Of a stretch of DNA of 64,000 bases, positions 8,632 through 16,764 are shown piece after piece. The notes beneath the pieces are model-generated. The model was not told where the DNA came from. It worked only from the letters and a program-made list of their open reading frames with translations, and ran no database searches. Numbering within the stretch: position 1 is the first letter of the stretch; each line of letters starts with the position of its first letter. The position numbers and the translations under genes were made by a program. This DNA is from Endozoicomonas sp. 8E (GTDB lineage: Bacteria; Pseudomonadota; Gammaproteobacteria; Pseudomonadales; Endozoicomonadaceae): assembly GCF_032883915.1 (NCBI RefSeq), contig NZ_CP120717.1:1432501-1496500 (forward strand), written 5' to 3'.

Positions 8632-10692
8632 TCAGAGTGCGCTTGCACTAATAAGATACACAGAGATCAAAAGCGGCAATACCTGTGGGTTATAAAAGGT
8701 GTCTGCGTTATTAGTATGATAATCTCTGGAGCTAACCACATTGACAGACAGCTTCGATTTCGGTGCCCGTATACGGCGATATTCGGGAGATGCCTCAAAT
8801 AGATAAACGTCGCCATACCGGTATTTGGGTTTAAGTATCGTCAGGCGCTCACCGACTTTCTGACACAGCCAGCTATTGATAATGGTTCCTTTGTCGTTCA
8901 GCAGATTGATCCTGGTGTTGGGCACTTTGCACTGTGCAATCACCGGATAATGCTCTTCTTCAAAGATATTTGCAGTTCGGGTCTGGTTGTCGCCCATCAT
9001 CCAAACCAACCGAACGGGCTGTGCCAGTGAATGTTCATATCTGGTTGGAGTCGTTTCGGTATCAGTTTGAGTATTGTTGACAGTCCTAGTGACAGAGGCC
9101 GTTCCCGAAGCGGTTGTCATAACTATTGCAGTACTCTTGTCAGTGCCAGTGACGGGAGCTGTTCCATAAGCGGTTGTCATAACTATTGCGATACTCCTGT
9201 CAGTGGTAGTGACGGGAGCTGTTCCGGAAGCGGTTGTCATAACTATTGCTGTCTCATTGTCGGCCATAGTGACGGGAGCTGTTCCGGATGCGGTTGTCAT
9301 AACTATTGCTGTCTCATTGTCGGCCATAGTGACGTGAGCTGTTCCGGATGCGGTTGTCATAACTATTGCGGTACTTTTGTCAGTGGTATTGACGGGAGCT
9401 GTTCCGGAAGCGGTTGTCATAACTATTGCTGTCACGTTGTCGGCCATAGTGACGGGAGCTGTTCCGGATGCGGTTGTCATAACTATTGCGGTACTTTTGT
9501 CAGTGGTATTGACGGGAGCTGTTCCGGAAGCGGTTGTCATAACTATTGCTGTCACGTTGTCGGCCATAGTGACGGGAGCCGTTGCAGAAGTGGTTGTCAT
9601 AACGATTGCTGTACTGTTGTCGGTCATAGTGACGGGAGCCGTTGCGGAAGTGGTTGTCATAGCGATTGCTGTATTGTTGTCGGCCATAGTGACGGGAGCC
9701 GATGCGGAAGCGGTTGTCATAACGATTGCTGTATTGTTGTCGGCCATAGTGACGGGAGCCGTTGCGAAAGCGGTTGTCACAACGATTGCTGTCTCGTTGT
9801 CGGCCATAGTGACGTGAGTCGTTCCGGAAGTGGTTGTCATAACGATTGTTGTATCGTTGTCGGTCATAGTGACAGGAGCCGTTCCGGAAGTGGTTGCCAG
9901 AACGATTGCTGTCTCGTTGTTGGCCATAGTGACGGGAGCCGTTCCAGTGGCGGTTGTCACAACTATTGCGGTGTCGTTGTTAATCATAGTGACAGGGACC
10001 GTTGCATTAACGGTTGTGTTAATTATTGCGGTACCGTTGACAGCGGCATTTGTAGGAACCGTCGTCGTTAAAGGATTTGTTAAAAGTGTCTTTATAGGTG
10101 CAGAAAGAAAAGCACCCGTTGCATTATACCAGTTTAACTGAGGGTCCGGATAACTGCAGCTGGGGTCCGTTTCATTATAATGTTTACAGATATAAACCTT
10201 GAGGCGCATGTTATGTGTTCGACAATGTCCGTCTTTTTTATTCCCAAGTGAGCTCTTATAACCGGTTGACGTGGACATAATGTAGTAATGTTGCCCGCCT
10301 TTAAATGTTCTGTCGTCTTTTCCGGCAGCATGCTCAAGAAACAGTATACTCAGATAGCCCAGGCGATGTGGATCGCGACAAAAATGGACATCTGTTTGAT
10401 CTGAGGGGTTATCCGGTATCTCACAATTCTCATAGTAGGTCTCGTTATCCGTCAACCATATATTTTCATACAGGGTGGGGGCTTGTCTGACGTCAGTACG
10501 CATCTTTACCACGGTGGCAGCATTGGGACAAACAAAATACATTTGCGAGTTTAACTTTACAGACATGCTCTTATTCTCGGCGTGGGAATATAACTCGTCA
10601 ATCCACCAGGTGCTCTGGTAGACCTGGCGATTAGCATCGCAGGTCTGGTGCAGATGGAATAACAACAGGAATCCGATTAAGACAAATTGCAT
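8632..10692 (-). CDS. Secreted ephrin-B-like protein, copy 6, with expanded repeat linker
   Basis: 686 residues, about 280 longer than its paralogues. Signal peptide 1-20 (HQTCDA|NR). The ephrin-like domain has YFVCPN, ENCEIP, HFCRDP, FKGGQHYYIMSTSTG and DGHCRTHNMRLKVYICKH (DGHC instead of GGHC). The linker contains about fifteen 20-residue units of the form PVTMADNxTAIVMTTASGTA; most carry an N-x-T sequon, giving a long mucin-like Thr/Ala stalk. The C-terminal domain starts near VRLVWMMGDNQTRTANIF and the tail ends LISASAL, the only copy without a terminal Phe. It is the first gene of the array in the direction of transcription. Copy number of the repeats may vary between strains. Confidence 0.8.
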   Translation of the reverse strand: MQFVLIGFLLLFHLHQTCDANRQVYQSTWWIDELYSHAENKSMSVKLNSQMYFVCPNAATVVKMRTDVRQAPTLYENIWLTDNETYYENCEIPDNPSDQTDVHFCRDPHRLGYLSILFLEHAAGKDDRTFKGGQHYYIMSTSTGYKSSLGNKKDGHCRTHNMRLKVYICKHYNETDPSCSYPDPQLNWYNATGAFLSAPIKTLLTNPLTTTVPTNAAVNGTAIINTTVNATVPVTMINNDTAIVVTTATGTAPVTMANNETAIVLATTSGTAPVTMTDNDTTIVMTTTSGTTHVTMADNETAIVVTTAFATAPVTMADNNTAIVMTTASASAPVTMADNNTAIAMTTTSATAPVTMTDNSTAIVMTTTSATAPVTMADNVTAIVMTTASGTAPVNTTDKSTAIVMTTASGTAPVTMADNVTAIVMTTASGTAPVNTTDKSTAIVMTTASGTAHVTMADNETAIVMTTASGTAPVTMADNETAIVMTTASGTAPVTTTDRSIAIVMTTAYGTAPVTGTDKSTAIVMTTASGTASVTRTVNNTQTDTETTPTRYEHSLAQPVRLVWMMGDNQTRTANIFEEEHYPVIAQCKVPNTRINLLNDKGTIINSWLCQKVGERLTILKPKYRYGDVYLFEASPEYRRIRAPKSKLSVNVVSSRDYHTNNADTFYNPQVLPLLISVYLISASAL
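9080..10035. repeat. Tandem 60-bp repeat array inside ephrin-like copy 6
   Basis: About sixteen imperfect copies of a 60-base unit in exact 60-base register, each with a core close to GCGGTTGTCATAACTATTGC on the plus strand. Two variants alternate in the middle (cggccatagtgacgg and cagtggtattgacgg types), showing duplication of a 120-base double unit near 9361-9600. The unit length is a multiple of three, so gain or loss of copies keeps the gene in frame. Units at both ends are more degenerate, as in arrays that grow from the centre. Confidence 0.95.
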
Positions 10693-10712
10693 AATTATTC
10701 TCTGACAATATG

Positions 10713-10730
10713 TCAGTGTTAAATTAGCAG
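10713..10730 (-). promoter_or_regulatory. Conserved upstream element of ephrin-like copy 6
   Basis: Plus-strand TCAGTGTTAAATTAGCAG, recognisably related to the elements of the other five copies but the most diverged. It would serve as the leading promoter of the array. Confidence 0.3.
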
Positions 10731-10952
10731 ACAGACCTGTGCATCTTCCGAAAGTCCAGAGATTCTTAACTCTGCCTGCAAATATCCGGGCTTAACGGGC
10801 AGTAAATAGAAACCCCTGTGTGACTTTACGTCCACTTTTCATGGGGGAGCACTACCTCTGAAGCCTGCTGATATCCTAACTTTACCCGATAAAAATAGCC
10901 GTTTTCTGATGCTGAAAACTTTCCACGAATTAACAAAATCTTACAAAAATAA

Positions 10953-10981
10953 TTCAAGACTGACGGGGAAGCGAGTATAAT
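10953..10981 (+). promoter_or_regulatory. Probable sigma-70 promoter of fadD
   Basis: A perfect TATAAT at 10976-10981, followed by G, with a weak -35 TTCAAG at 10953-10958 and 17-base spacing. It lies about 90 bases before the fadD ATG. It is the only strong promoter-like signal in the 380-base divergent gap between the ephrin-like array and fadD. Confidence 0.5.
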
Positions 10982-11072
10982 GCGCACCCGATTAAGGTTT
11001 GAATAATCTGTATGTATATGTAACCGGTGGCAGCCCGGACGACATTCACAACAATAAGACGAGGAGCTCTCC

Positions 11073-12785
11073 ATGGAAGTAGCTTTTTGGGATGGCAAAC
11101 GCGCACCCGGTATTTCTGATCAAATTGACCTCGGAGCCTTCTCTAATCTTGGGGAAGTGATTGCAGATGCTGTCGATAGACATGGAGACAAGCCCGCCTT
11201 CACTGGGCTGGGGTTGACACTCAGCTTTAATGAGGTGGATCGCCTGAGCGATCAGTTTGCAGCCTACCTTCAGCAGCACACCGGATTGCAACCCGGTGAT
11301 CGCATTGCTCTGCAAATGCCTAACATTTTGCAGTATCCAGTGGTGGCCTTTGGTGCCATCAAAGCGGGTTTGGTCATTGTTAATACGAATCCTCTCTATA
11401 CTGCCAGAGAGATTAAACATCAGTTCAATGACGCAGGTGTGAAAGCGCTGGTTTGCGTCAATATCGTTGGACATCTGGTCGAAGAAGTCTTATCGGGGAC
11501 CGGTGTTGAGCACCTGATTGTGACTGATCTGGCGGATCTGTTGCCCTGGCCAAAACGCTCCTTAATCAACTTTGCCGTCAAGCACGTCAAGAAAATGGTG
11601 CCGTCTTACAGCCTTCCAACAGCCGTACCTTTCAGGAAGGCCCTTGCACTGGGTAGCAAGGGAACCTATAAGCCACCTAAGCCAGCACAAAGAGAAGATC
11701 TGGCTGCTCTGCAGTACACCGGGGGGACTACCGGCGTCGCCAAGGGTGCCATGTTGACTCATGCCAATCTGGTCGGCAACGTTCTCCAGACAGTTGAATT
11801 GAGAAGACAGGTAAATGCTGATGGCAGTCCGGTTTGCAATCCTGAAGGTGATACTGTGGTAGCGCCACTGCCTCTTTATCACATCTATGCCTTCTCGGTT
11901 CACTTGTTGTCATACTTCTCTCTGGGAGGGCACAGTATCCTGATTGCTAACCCCAGGGATATTGATACCTTCATCAAAACCATCAAGCCCTGGCGTATCA
12001 ATGCATTTATTGGCCTCAACACTCTTTTTGTCGGCTTGATGAACCACCCCGAGTTCAAGAATATTGACTTCTCTGACCTGAGAGTGACCAATTCGGGGGG
12101 GACAGCACTTCAGCAGGCGACAGCAGATCGCTGGCTCGAACTGACTGGCTGCCGAATTGGTGAAGGCTATGGTTTGTCCGAAACCTCTCCTATTTTGACC
12201 GCCAACCCTGCGGGTGACTTTGTTCAGGATGGCACAGTGGGTATTGCCTTACCGGGTACCGCTCTGAAAGTCATTGATGATGAAGGCAACGAGTTACCAT
12301 TCGGTGAACGCGGCGAACTCTGTGCAAAAGGCCCTCAGGTCATGGCAGGTTATTGGCAGCGCCCCGAAGCGACTGCCGAAGTGCTGGACAACGAAGGCTG
12401 GTTCCGTACGGGTGATGTAGCCATCATTGGTGAAGACGGCTATATACGTATCGTAGACCGTCTGAAAGATATGGTGCTGGTATCCGGCTTTAATGTCTAT
12501 CCCAATGAGATTGAGGATGTTGTGGCCAGGCATGAAAAAGTGCAAAACTGTGCGGTGATCGGAGTACCTGATGAGAAAACAGGAGAGGCAGTAAAACTGT
12601 TTGTTATTCCTCAGGATGACAGTATTACCGAGCAGGAGTTGAAGGACTATTGTCGTAAAAATATGACAGCTTACAAAGTGCCCAGACAGGTGGAGTTCAG
12701 AGTAGAGCTTCCGATGACCCCCGTAGGCAAGGTTTTAAGGAAAGATCTCCGTGCACAGGAACTGAAGAAGCTGGAAACAGCTTGA
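11073..12785 (+). CDS. fadD: Long-chain fatty-acid-CoA ligase FadD
   Basis: Activates imported long-chain fatty acids to acyl-CoA with ATP, for beta-oxidation and lipid synthesis; acts at the inner face of the membrane. 570 residues, close to E. coli FadD (561). The AMP-binding P-loop is YTGGTTGVAKGA near residue 214, followed by PLYHIYAF, the NSGGTALQ and GYGLSETSP adenylate motifs, GWFRTGDVA, and the FACS signature DRLKDMVLVSGFNVYPNEIE. The C-terminal catalytic Lys lies in PVGKVLRKDLR. The ATG at 11073 follows an ACGAGGAGCTCTCC ribosome-binding stretch. It is monocistronic: the next gene is 269 bases away. Confidence 0.93.
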   Translation: MEVAFWDGKRAPGISDQIDLGAFSNLGEVIADAVDRHGDKPAFTGLGLTLSFNEVDRLSDQFAAYLQQHTGLQPGDRIALQMPNILQYPVVAFGAIKAGLVIVNTNPLYTAREIKHQFNDAGVKALVCVNIVGHLVEEVLSGTGVEHLIVTDLADLLPWPKRSLINFAVKHVKKMVPSYSLPTAVPFRKALALGSKGTYKPPKPAQREDLAALQYTGGTTGVAKGAMLTHANLVGNVLQTVELRRQVNADGSPVCNPEGDTVVAPLPLYHIYAFSVHLLSYFSLGGHSILIANPRDIDTFIKTIKPWRINAFIGLNTLFVGLMNHPEFKNIDFSDLRVTNSGGTALQQATADRWLELTGCRIGEGYGLSETSPILTANPAGDFVQDGTVGIALPGTALKVIDDEGNELPFGERGELCAKGPQVMAGYWQRPEATAEVLDNEGWFRTGDVAIIGEDGYIRIVDRLKDMVLVSGFNVYPNEIEDVVARHEKVQNCAVIGVPDEKTGEAVKLFVIPQDDSITEQELKDYCRKNMTAYKVPRQVEFRVELPMTPVGKVLRKDLRAQELKKLETA

Positions 12786-12816
12786 TAATAATCGCAGTGC
12801 TCTTTTTATGAAGCAT

Positions 12817-12843
12817 GGCATAGGCTCGCAATGAGGCTATGCC
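12817..12843 (+). other. Stem-loop downstream of fadD
   Basis: GGCATAG (12817-12823) pairs with CTATGCC (12837-12843), extended inward by CTC/GAG across a G-G mismatch. There is no U-tract after it, so it is not a canonical intrinsic terminator. It may protect the 3' end or assist termination of fadD. The rest of 12786-13054 is AT-rich with nothing else recognised. Confidence 0.4.
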
Positions 12844-13054
12844 ACTGGTTATTAATAAAAACGAAGGTAGCCAGACTTATGACTTAATTGAACTGCTCGT
12901 ATGATTGGCTATTGAAAATGAAATGGTTGTTTTTTTCTTGATTCGTTAGTAGTTATTTAGTTTTGCATAATAATTTATGTACGACACTGTTTACAGTTAG
13001 TCAGTGCAATGGTACTTTTGACGCTTTCCAAATATTGCCCATCCTGGTTTTATA

Positions 13055-13480
13055 ATGAACATTTTTGAAGAGTCCCTGAATATCCTGAAATCAAAAGTAC
13101 AGTTGCGTAAACTGTTTCAGGGTATGCATGTTGAAGATATAGAAAACGTTATCAGACGTGTAGAAGCGATCCATGAAGAAAAAGTGCGTGAGCACAATGA
13201 ACAGAAGGAACAACAAGGTCGCAAAAGAGAAGCTGTTGAAAGCATTCTTGGTCAGATGCAGGAGAAAGGTCTGACCATTGAAGATCTGATGGTTTCTGCT
13301 GTTGTAGAGAAAGCCAGAAAAGGAAAGCCAAGACAGCGCTATCAATTTCAATATGAAAAAGAAGATGGCTCTGTGGTTAACTGGGAAGGCGCTACCATGG
13401 GTCGTATTCCATCGGAGTTTACTGAATATCTGTCAAAAACAGGAAAAGAACGTAAAGACTGTATTGTGGCTGAGCTTTAA
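13055..13480 (+). CDS. H-NS-family nucleoid-associated protein
   Basis: 141 residues with H-NS architecture. The N-terminal part to about residue 75 is helical and charged (EDIENVIRRVEAIHEEKVREHNEQKEQQ), the oligomerisation coiled coil. After a linker (KARKGKPRQRYQFQY) comes the C-terminal DNA-binding domain YEKEDGSVVNWEGATMGRIPSEF, matching the W-x-G-x-G-R-x-P arrangement of H-NS; TMGR stands where E. coli has QGR in the AT-hook-like loop. H-NS proteins silence AT-rich, horizontally acquired DNA, which would include the nearby ephrin-like array; a link is inference. A strong bidirectional terminator follows. The paralogue (H-NS versus StpA or MvaT-like) cannot be decided. Confidence 0.85.
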   Translation: MNIFEESLNILKSKVQLRKLFQGMHVEDIENVIRRVEAIHEEKVREHNEQKEQQGRKREAVESILGQMQEKGLTIEDLMVSAVVEKARKGKPRQRYQFQYEKEDGSVVNWEGATMGRIPSEFTEYLSKTGKERKDCIVAEL

Positions 13481-13488
13481 TACTCATC

Positions 13489-13524
13489 AGCGCAATAGGG
13501 CGTTAGAAAGTTCGATTGGTATTA
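13489..13524 (+). repeat. Solo end of the 20-kb palindromic repeat element
   Basis: This 36-base stretch is the reverse complement of 20015-20050 with a single mismatch. It begins AGCGCAATAGGG and ends CGATTGGTATTA. The second arm of the element is absent here, so it looks like a decayed or solo copy just after the H-NS gene. Confidence 0.75.
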
Positions 13525-13560
13525 TTGCCTGGCCTGAGAGATAGCCAGAAAGTCAAAAAA

Positions 13561-13588
13561 AAAACCGGATGATTCCGGTTTTTTTTTT
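13561..13588. terminator. Bidirectional intrinsic terminator
   Basis: Perfect 9-bp stem AAAACCGGA / TCCGGTTTT with loop TGAT (13561-13582) and a run of ten T (13579-13588). On the other strand the preceding A-run from 13555 gives an equal U-tract. It serves the H-NS gene from the left and the DsbA-like gene from the right. Confidence 0.93.
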
Positions 13589-13602
13589 AATGGTATTGCA
13601 AT

Positions 13603-14331
13603 TCAGAGACGCTGCTTGATTTTTTCTTTCAGTACGCCCTCTTCGGTGTAGCCTCTCAATACTTCATTGGGGAATACCAGTGCCGGTGTTCCGCGAATGC
13701 CAAGCTCCTGTGCCAGACGCAGGTTCTCTTCAAGTTGCCGGGTTACAGACTCATCCACTTTCAGTTTATCGGAGTCTACTCCCTCTGCTATCAGTGCGGC
13801 TTTAATGGAGTTGCTGGTGTGTCTGCCGGGCCTGGACATCAGGCGCTGGTTAACAGACAGGTACTTATCCTTGTCCAGCTTGAAGGTAGCCAGAGCCATT
13901 TCCGCAGCTTCACGAGATTCCGGGCCAAGTACAGGGAGTTCCTTGATAACAATTTTTACATCAGGGTTCTCTTCAACAATTTTCTTCAGGATAGGATCCT
14001 GGCGCTTGCAGAAGCCACAGTTGTAATCACCAAAGTAGGCAATAGTCACACTGGCTTCAGGGTTACCCATAATGGGGTTCTCAGGGTTTTCGAACAGCTG
14101 CTTTTGACGGGCTTCCAGCATCTGCTTTTCGGCATTTTGCTGGGCGGCGATTTCTCGCTTTCTCAGTTCGTTCATAGCTTCAACCAGGATGTCCGGGTTT
14201 TCTACCAGTGTTTTACGAACCAGTTCTCTGACTTCCTGCTTCTGCTGATCATCCAGAGACTGTGCCTGAATGTTGAGCGAGCCCATCAATAGGGTAGTGG
14301 CGAGAATAAGAGTTTTTTTCATCGTGCTCAT
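13603..14331 (-). CDS. Periplasmic DsbA/ScsC-like thiol oxidoreductase
   Basis: 242 residues. Signal peptide MSTMKKTLILATTLLMGSLNIQA, cleaved near AQA|QS or IQA|QS. A helical N-terminal extension (about 25-85, RELVRKTLVENPDILVEAMNELRKREI) matches the ScsC/Com1-type subgroup of DsbA proteins. The thioredoxin fold starts at VTIAYFGDYNCGFCKR with active-site Cys105-Gly-Phe-Cys108, and the cis-Pro loop is GIRGTPALVF. The N-terminal region in ScsC relatives drives oligomerisation and disulfide-isomerase activity. A DsbD/ScsB-like electron donor is encoded 249 bases upstream on the same strand, so the two probably form a redox pair. Confidence 0.85.
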   Translation of the reverse strand: MSTMKKTLILATTLLMGSLNIQAQSLDDQQKQEVRELVRKTLVENPDILVEAMNELRKREIAAQQNAEKQMLEARQKQLFENPENPIMGNPEASVTIAYFGDYNCGFCKRQDPILKKIVEENPDVKIVIKELPVLGPESREAAEMALATFKLDKDKYLSVNQRLMSRPGRHTSNSIKAALIAEGVDSDKLKVDESVTRQLEENLRLAQELGIRGTPALVFPNEVLRGYTEEGVLKEKIKQRL

Positions 14332-14580
14332 CTGTGAGTCAGTATTTGTTTCCCTGAGTTGTTGCTGAAGCTCATGGGAGTGAGATTCACTTCAGGGGCG
14401 AAATAGCTTTGACTGCCACTTTGTCATGATTAAATGGCAATGGCAAAGACTTATAGGCCAGGCTGTCTGGCTATGGAGCCCGTCTGTTCGTTAAACTTCA
14501 GGGCTCAGGTCGGGCGGTAAACAGCGAAAAAGCATTCCATCATGATTCTATGAGAAGCTTTTCAGGCTGATTTCCCGGGT
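14332..14580. other. Gap between ScsB-like and DsbA-like genes
   Basis: 249 bases with no gene. An inverted repeat GAGCCC / GGGCTC spans about 14476-14507. The gap is long enough to hold a separate promoter for the DsbA-like gene, but none is clear. Confidence 0.3.
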
Positions 14581-16764
14581 TTACCTGGATGATGCCTTCT
14601 CGATAGCCGCTGTAACGCTGTCATGGTCGAGAAGAACCGGCAGTGGTATTCCTTCAGGAGCAGCTGGACCGTAGACGATATTGAAAGGCACACCAAATCG
14701 CCCATTCTTCTGAAGGTAGGCATTAATTTCTTCTGAAGGTCGGGTCCAGTCTCCTTTCATAGTTACAATAGAGTCTTTTTGCAGGAGACTGTTGGTTGGA
14801 TCTCTGTCGATGACCCTTATCTTGTTGGCTTTGCAAGTGATACACCAGTCAGCCGTGACATCGACAAAGACGACTTTACCTTCAGCCACCGAGCTGGCGA
14901 TTTCCTGCTCATTCAGAGGGGTCCAGATCAGATTGTCTGATGTCGATTGTTCCGGAGTGAACAAACCAGTCGACCAGGCTCCGAACAGCACTATCGCCAT
15001 TGACAGGAATACTGAGGGCAGTAGCAGTATTCTTTTTCCAGCTTGAGGCATCAAGCTGATCAACAGGCGATGCAGAACCAGTACAGTAGGAATCAGGGCA
15101 ATCATCAGAAGCAGATAGACTGGCAGGAATGCCTGAAGCAGGCTGGTTAGCCACAGCGAAGTCACCAGCAGCATCAGTGCCAATAAGCGGCGAAGGTTTA
15201 TCATCCACTGACCGGGTTTTGGCAACCACTTCAAAAGAGAGGGTCTGGCAGCAATCAGCAGATACGGAAGGGCAAGACCTACGCCCAGAGCCGTGAAAAT
15301 GGCAAACAGGTTGAAGCTGTTGGTCGACAGGGCGAAGGCGACGGCGGTTCCCAGAAATGGCGCTGAACAGGGTGTAGCCAGAAGCGTTGCGAACATACCC
15401 TGAACAAAGTGGCCTGCTGTACTGTTGTCACCGGCTGCAGCCAGCCTGGTCGACAGGAATGAGGGCAGATGGATTTCAAACAGGCCTATCAGGTTAGCAG
15501 CAAAAAGGGCAGTTACCGCCACCATGAAACCAATAAACCAGGGGCTTTGAAACTGGATGCCCCAACCAATACTGTTGCCGGTCAGCTTAAGTATCCAGAG
15601 GAATGCCGCCAGTAACCAGAAGGAGAAAACAATGCCCGCCGCAGAACTCAGAAACTGCTTGCGGGTGACTCTGGCTTGCTGGCCTGAAGCATGGAGTACG
15701 GAAGAAAGCTTCATACCGAGGACGGGTAGAACGCAGGGCATCAGGTTGAGGATAAGGCCGCCCAGAAGAGCCAGACCCAGTAACACTAACAGGCTTGCTG
15801 AACGGGTGTCTGCTGGCAGTGAACTGGCAGCGACTTCCTTGACGGACAGCGTTTTTTCAAGGCCGTTGTCTCCATTGAGAAGGGTAACGGTCACAGATTC
15901 ATCTGACAGGTTGTATTCACCCAGCCAGCTTGACGCATTCATGACGGCTTGAAGCTGGTTGTCCTCAATGGTAAATACCGGCAGGCTGAAGGTAATGTCT
16001 TCCTGGCCATCGATGATGACGTCGACGGCCTTTTCCCAGCCAGTCTCAGAGTGGGCAGTGGCAACAACCTTGTTGTTTTCCTTGTTCCATACAACAGATT
16101 CCACGCTCAGCCCTGTGTCCGGCATAGTCGTCGGAACCCGTGAAAGAGCTTTATCAATCAGGAATGACGCTTGCGGGTCTGTTTTCAGATCAGAGGGTGT
16201 GAAATCCAGTTGAATCTCGTAATCTGTCAGGACGCATACCGTGGTGCAGGAAGACAACCGCAGTCTGGCATTGATGGAGACAGGCTGATTCAGATCTTTA
16301 ACCTGAATCAGAAGAGGAAAAACCGTACCATTTTTATAGCCAAGGGTATGCAGTCCCAGCATTTCTATGCGCTCTGGAGCAGGCCAGAGCCACTCAACCG
16401 TTTCTATATTACTGCTGCCTTGTGGCTGCTTTATACGCCAGTCGATTTCAGGTGGAATACCGGCCTCACCGGGTGATCGCCAGTAAGTCTTCCAGTCACC
16501 TGATAATTGGACTTCCAGTGCCGCATAAAGTTGACGAGTGGTCGGGTCTGCTTCACCAGAAAAGTGCAGCCTGACCCTGGCCTCAGGCTGCTGAGGGTTG
16601 ACTAACCATTCAGTTGAAAGAGCATGGGCAGGTCGATTGAGCAATGAAAGAAGCAATACCAGACATAAGCTGAATAGCACCAGCAGAGCGTTCTGCCTGC
16701 TGTTCTTTGAAGCTGTTGCAGTGCAGCTTATCTGAGAATGCTGATTAAGTGATCGTATCTTCAT
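14581..16764 (-). CDS. DsbD/ScsB-family thiol:disulfide interchange protein
   Basis: 727 residues, inner membrane. It passes electrons from cytoplasmic thioredoxin to periplasmic thiol proteins. After a long basic leader and signal anchor (about 1-50) comes the ScsB-type periplasmic domain (LSTEWLVNPQQPEARVRLHF, SGDWKTYWRSPGEAG), with a CTTVC pair near residue 175. The membrane domain carries the conserved Cys of LMPCVLPVLGMKLSSVLHA and of ATPCSAPFLGTAVAFALS, the two transport cysteines. The C-terminal thioredoxin domain has DVTADWCITCKANK with Cys641 and Cys644. The N-domain is the ScsB type rather than classical DsbD-alpha. It lies upstream of the ScsC-like gene, as in scsBC loci. Confidence 0.87.
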   Translation of the reverse strand: MKIRSLNQHSQISCTATASKNSRQNALLVLFSLCLVLLLSLLNRPAHALSTEWLVNPQQPEARVRLHFSGEADPTTRQLYAALEVQLSGDWKTYWRSPGEAGIPPEIDWRIKQPQGSSNIETVEWLWPAPERIEMLGLHTLGYKNGTVFPLLIQVKDLNQPVSINARLRLSSCTTVCVLTDYEIQLDFTPSDLKTDPQASFLIDKALSRVPTTMPDTGLSVESVVWNKENNKVVATAHSETGWEKAVDVIIDGQEDITFSLPVFTIEDNQLQAVMNASSWLGEYNLSDESVTVTLLNGDNGLEKTLSVKEVAASSLPADTRSASLLVLLGLALLGGLILNLMPCVLPVLGMKLSSVLHASGQQARVTRKQFLSSAAGIVFSFWLLAAFLWILKLTGNSIGWGIQFQSPWFIGFMVAVTALFAANLIGLFEIHLPSFLSTRLAAAGDNSTAGHFVQGMFATLLATPCSAPFLGTAVAFALSTNSFNLFAIFTALGVGLALPYLLIAARPSLLKWLPKPGQWMINLRRLLALMLLVTSLWLTSLLQAFLPVYLLLMIALIPTVLVLHRLLISLMPQAGKRILLLPSVFLSMAIVLFGAWSTGLFTPEQSTSDNLIWTPLNEQEIASSVAEGKVVFVDVTADWCITCKANKIRVIDRDPTNSLLQKDSIVTMKGDWTRPSEEINAYLQKNGRFGVPFNIVYGPAAPEGIPLPVLLDHDSVTAAIEKASSR

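Noticed and set aside
9080-10035. CRISPR array
   Set aside because: The 60-base units are contiguous without unique spacers, are part of a coding frame, and no cas gene is nearby.
9031-10071. Long plus-strand open frames across the 60-bp repeats (Cys/Gly-rich, 346 codons, and two more)
   Set aside because: The repeat unit is 60 bases with no stop in several frames, so any frame stays open; no ribosome-binding site or codon logic supports them, while the minus-strand frame is continuous with conserved domains.
15557-15952. 131-codon plus-strand frame opposite the ScsB-like gene
   Set aside because: Antisense shadow of a strongly conserved membrane protein with DsbD motifs; no start signals.
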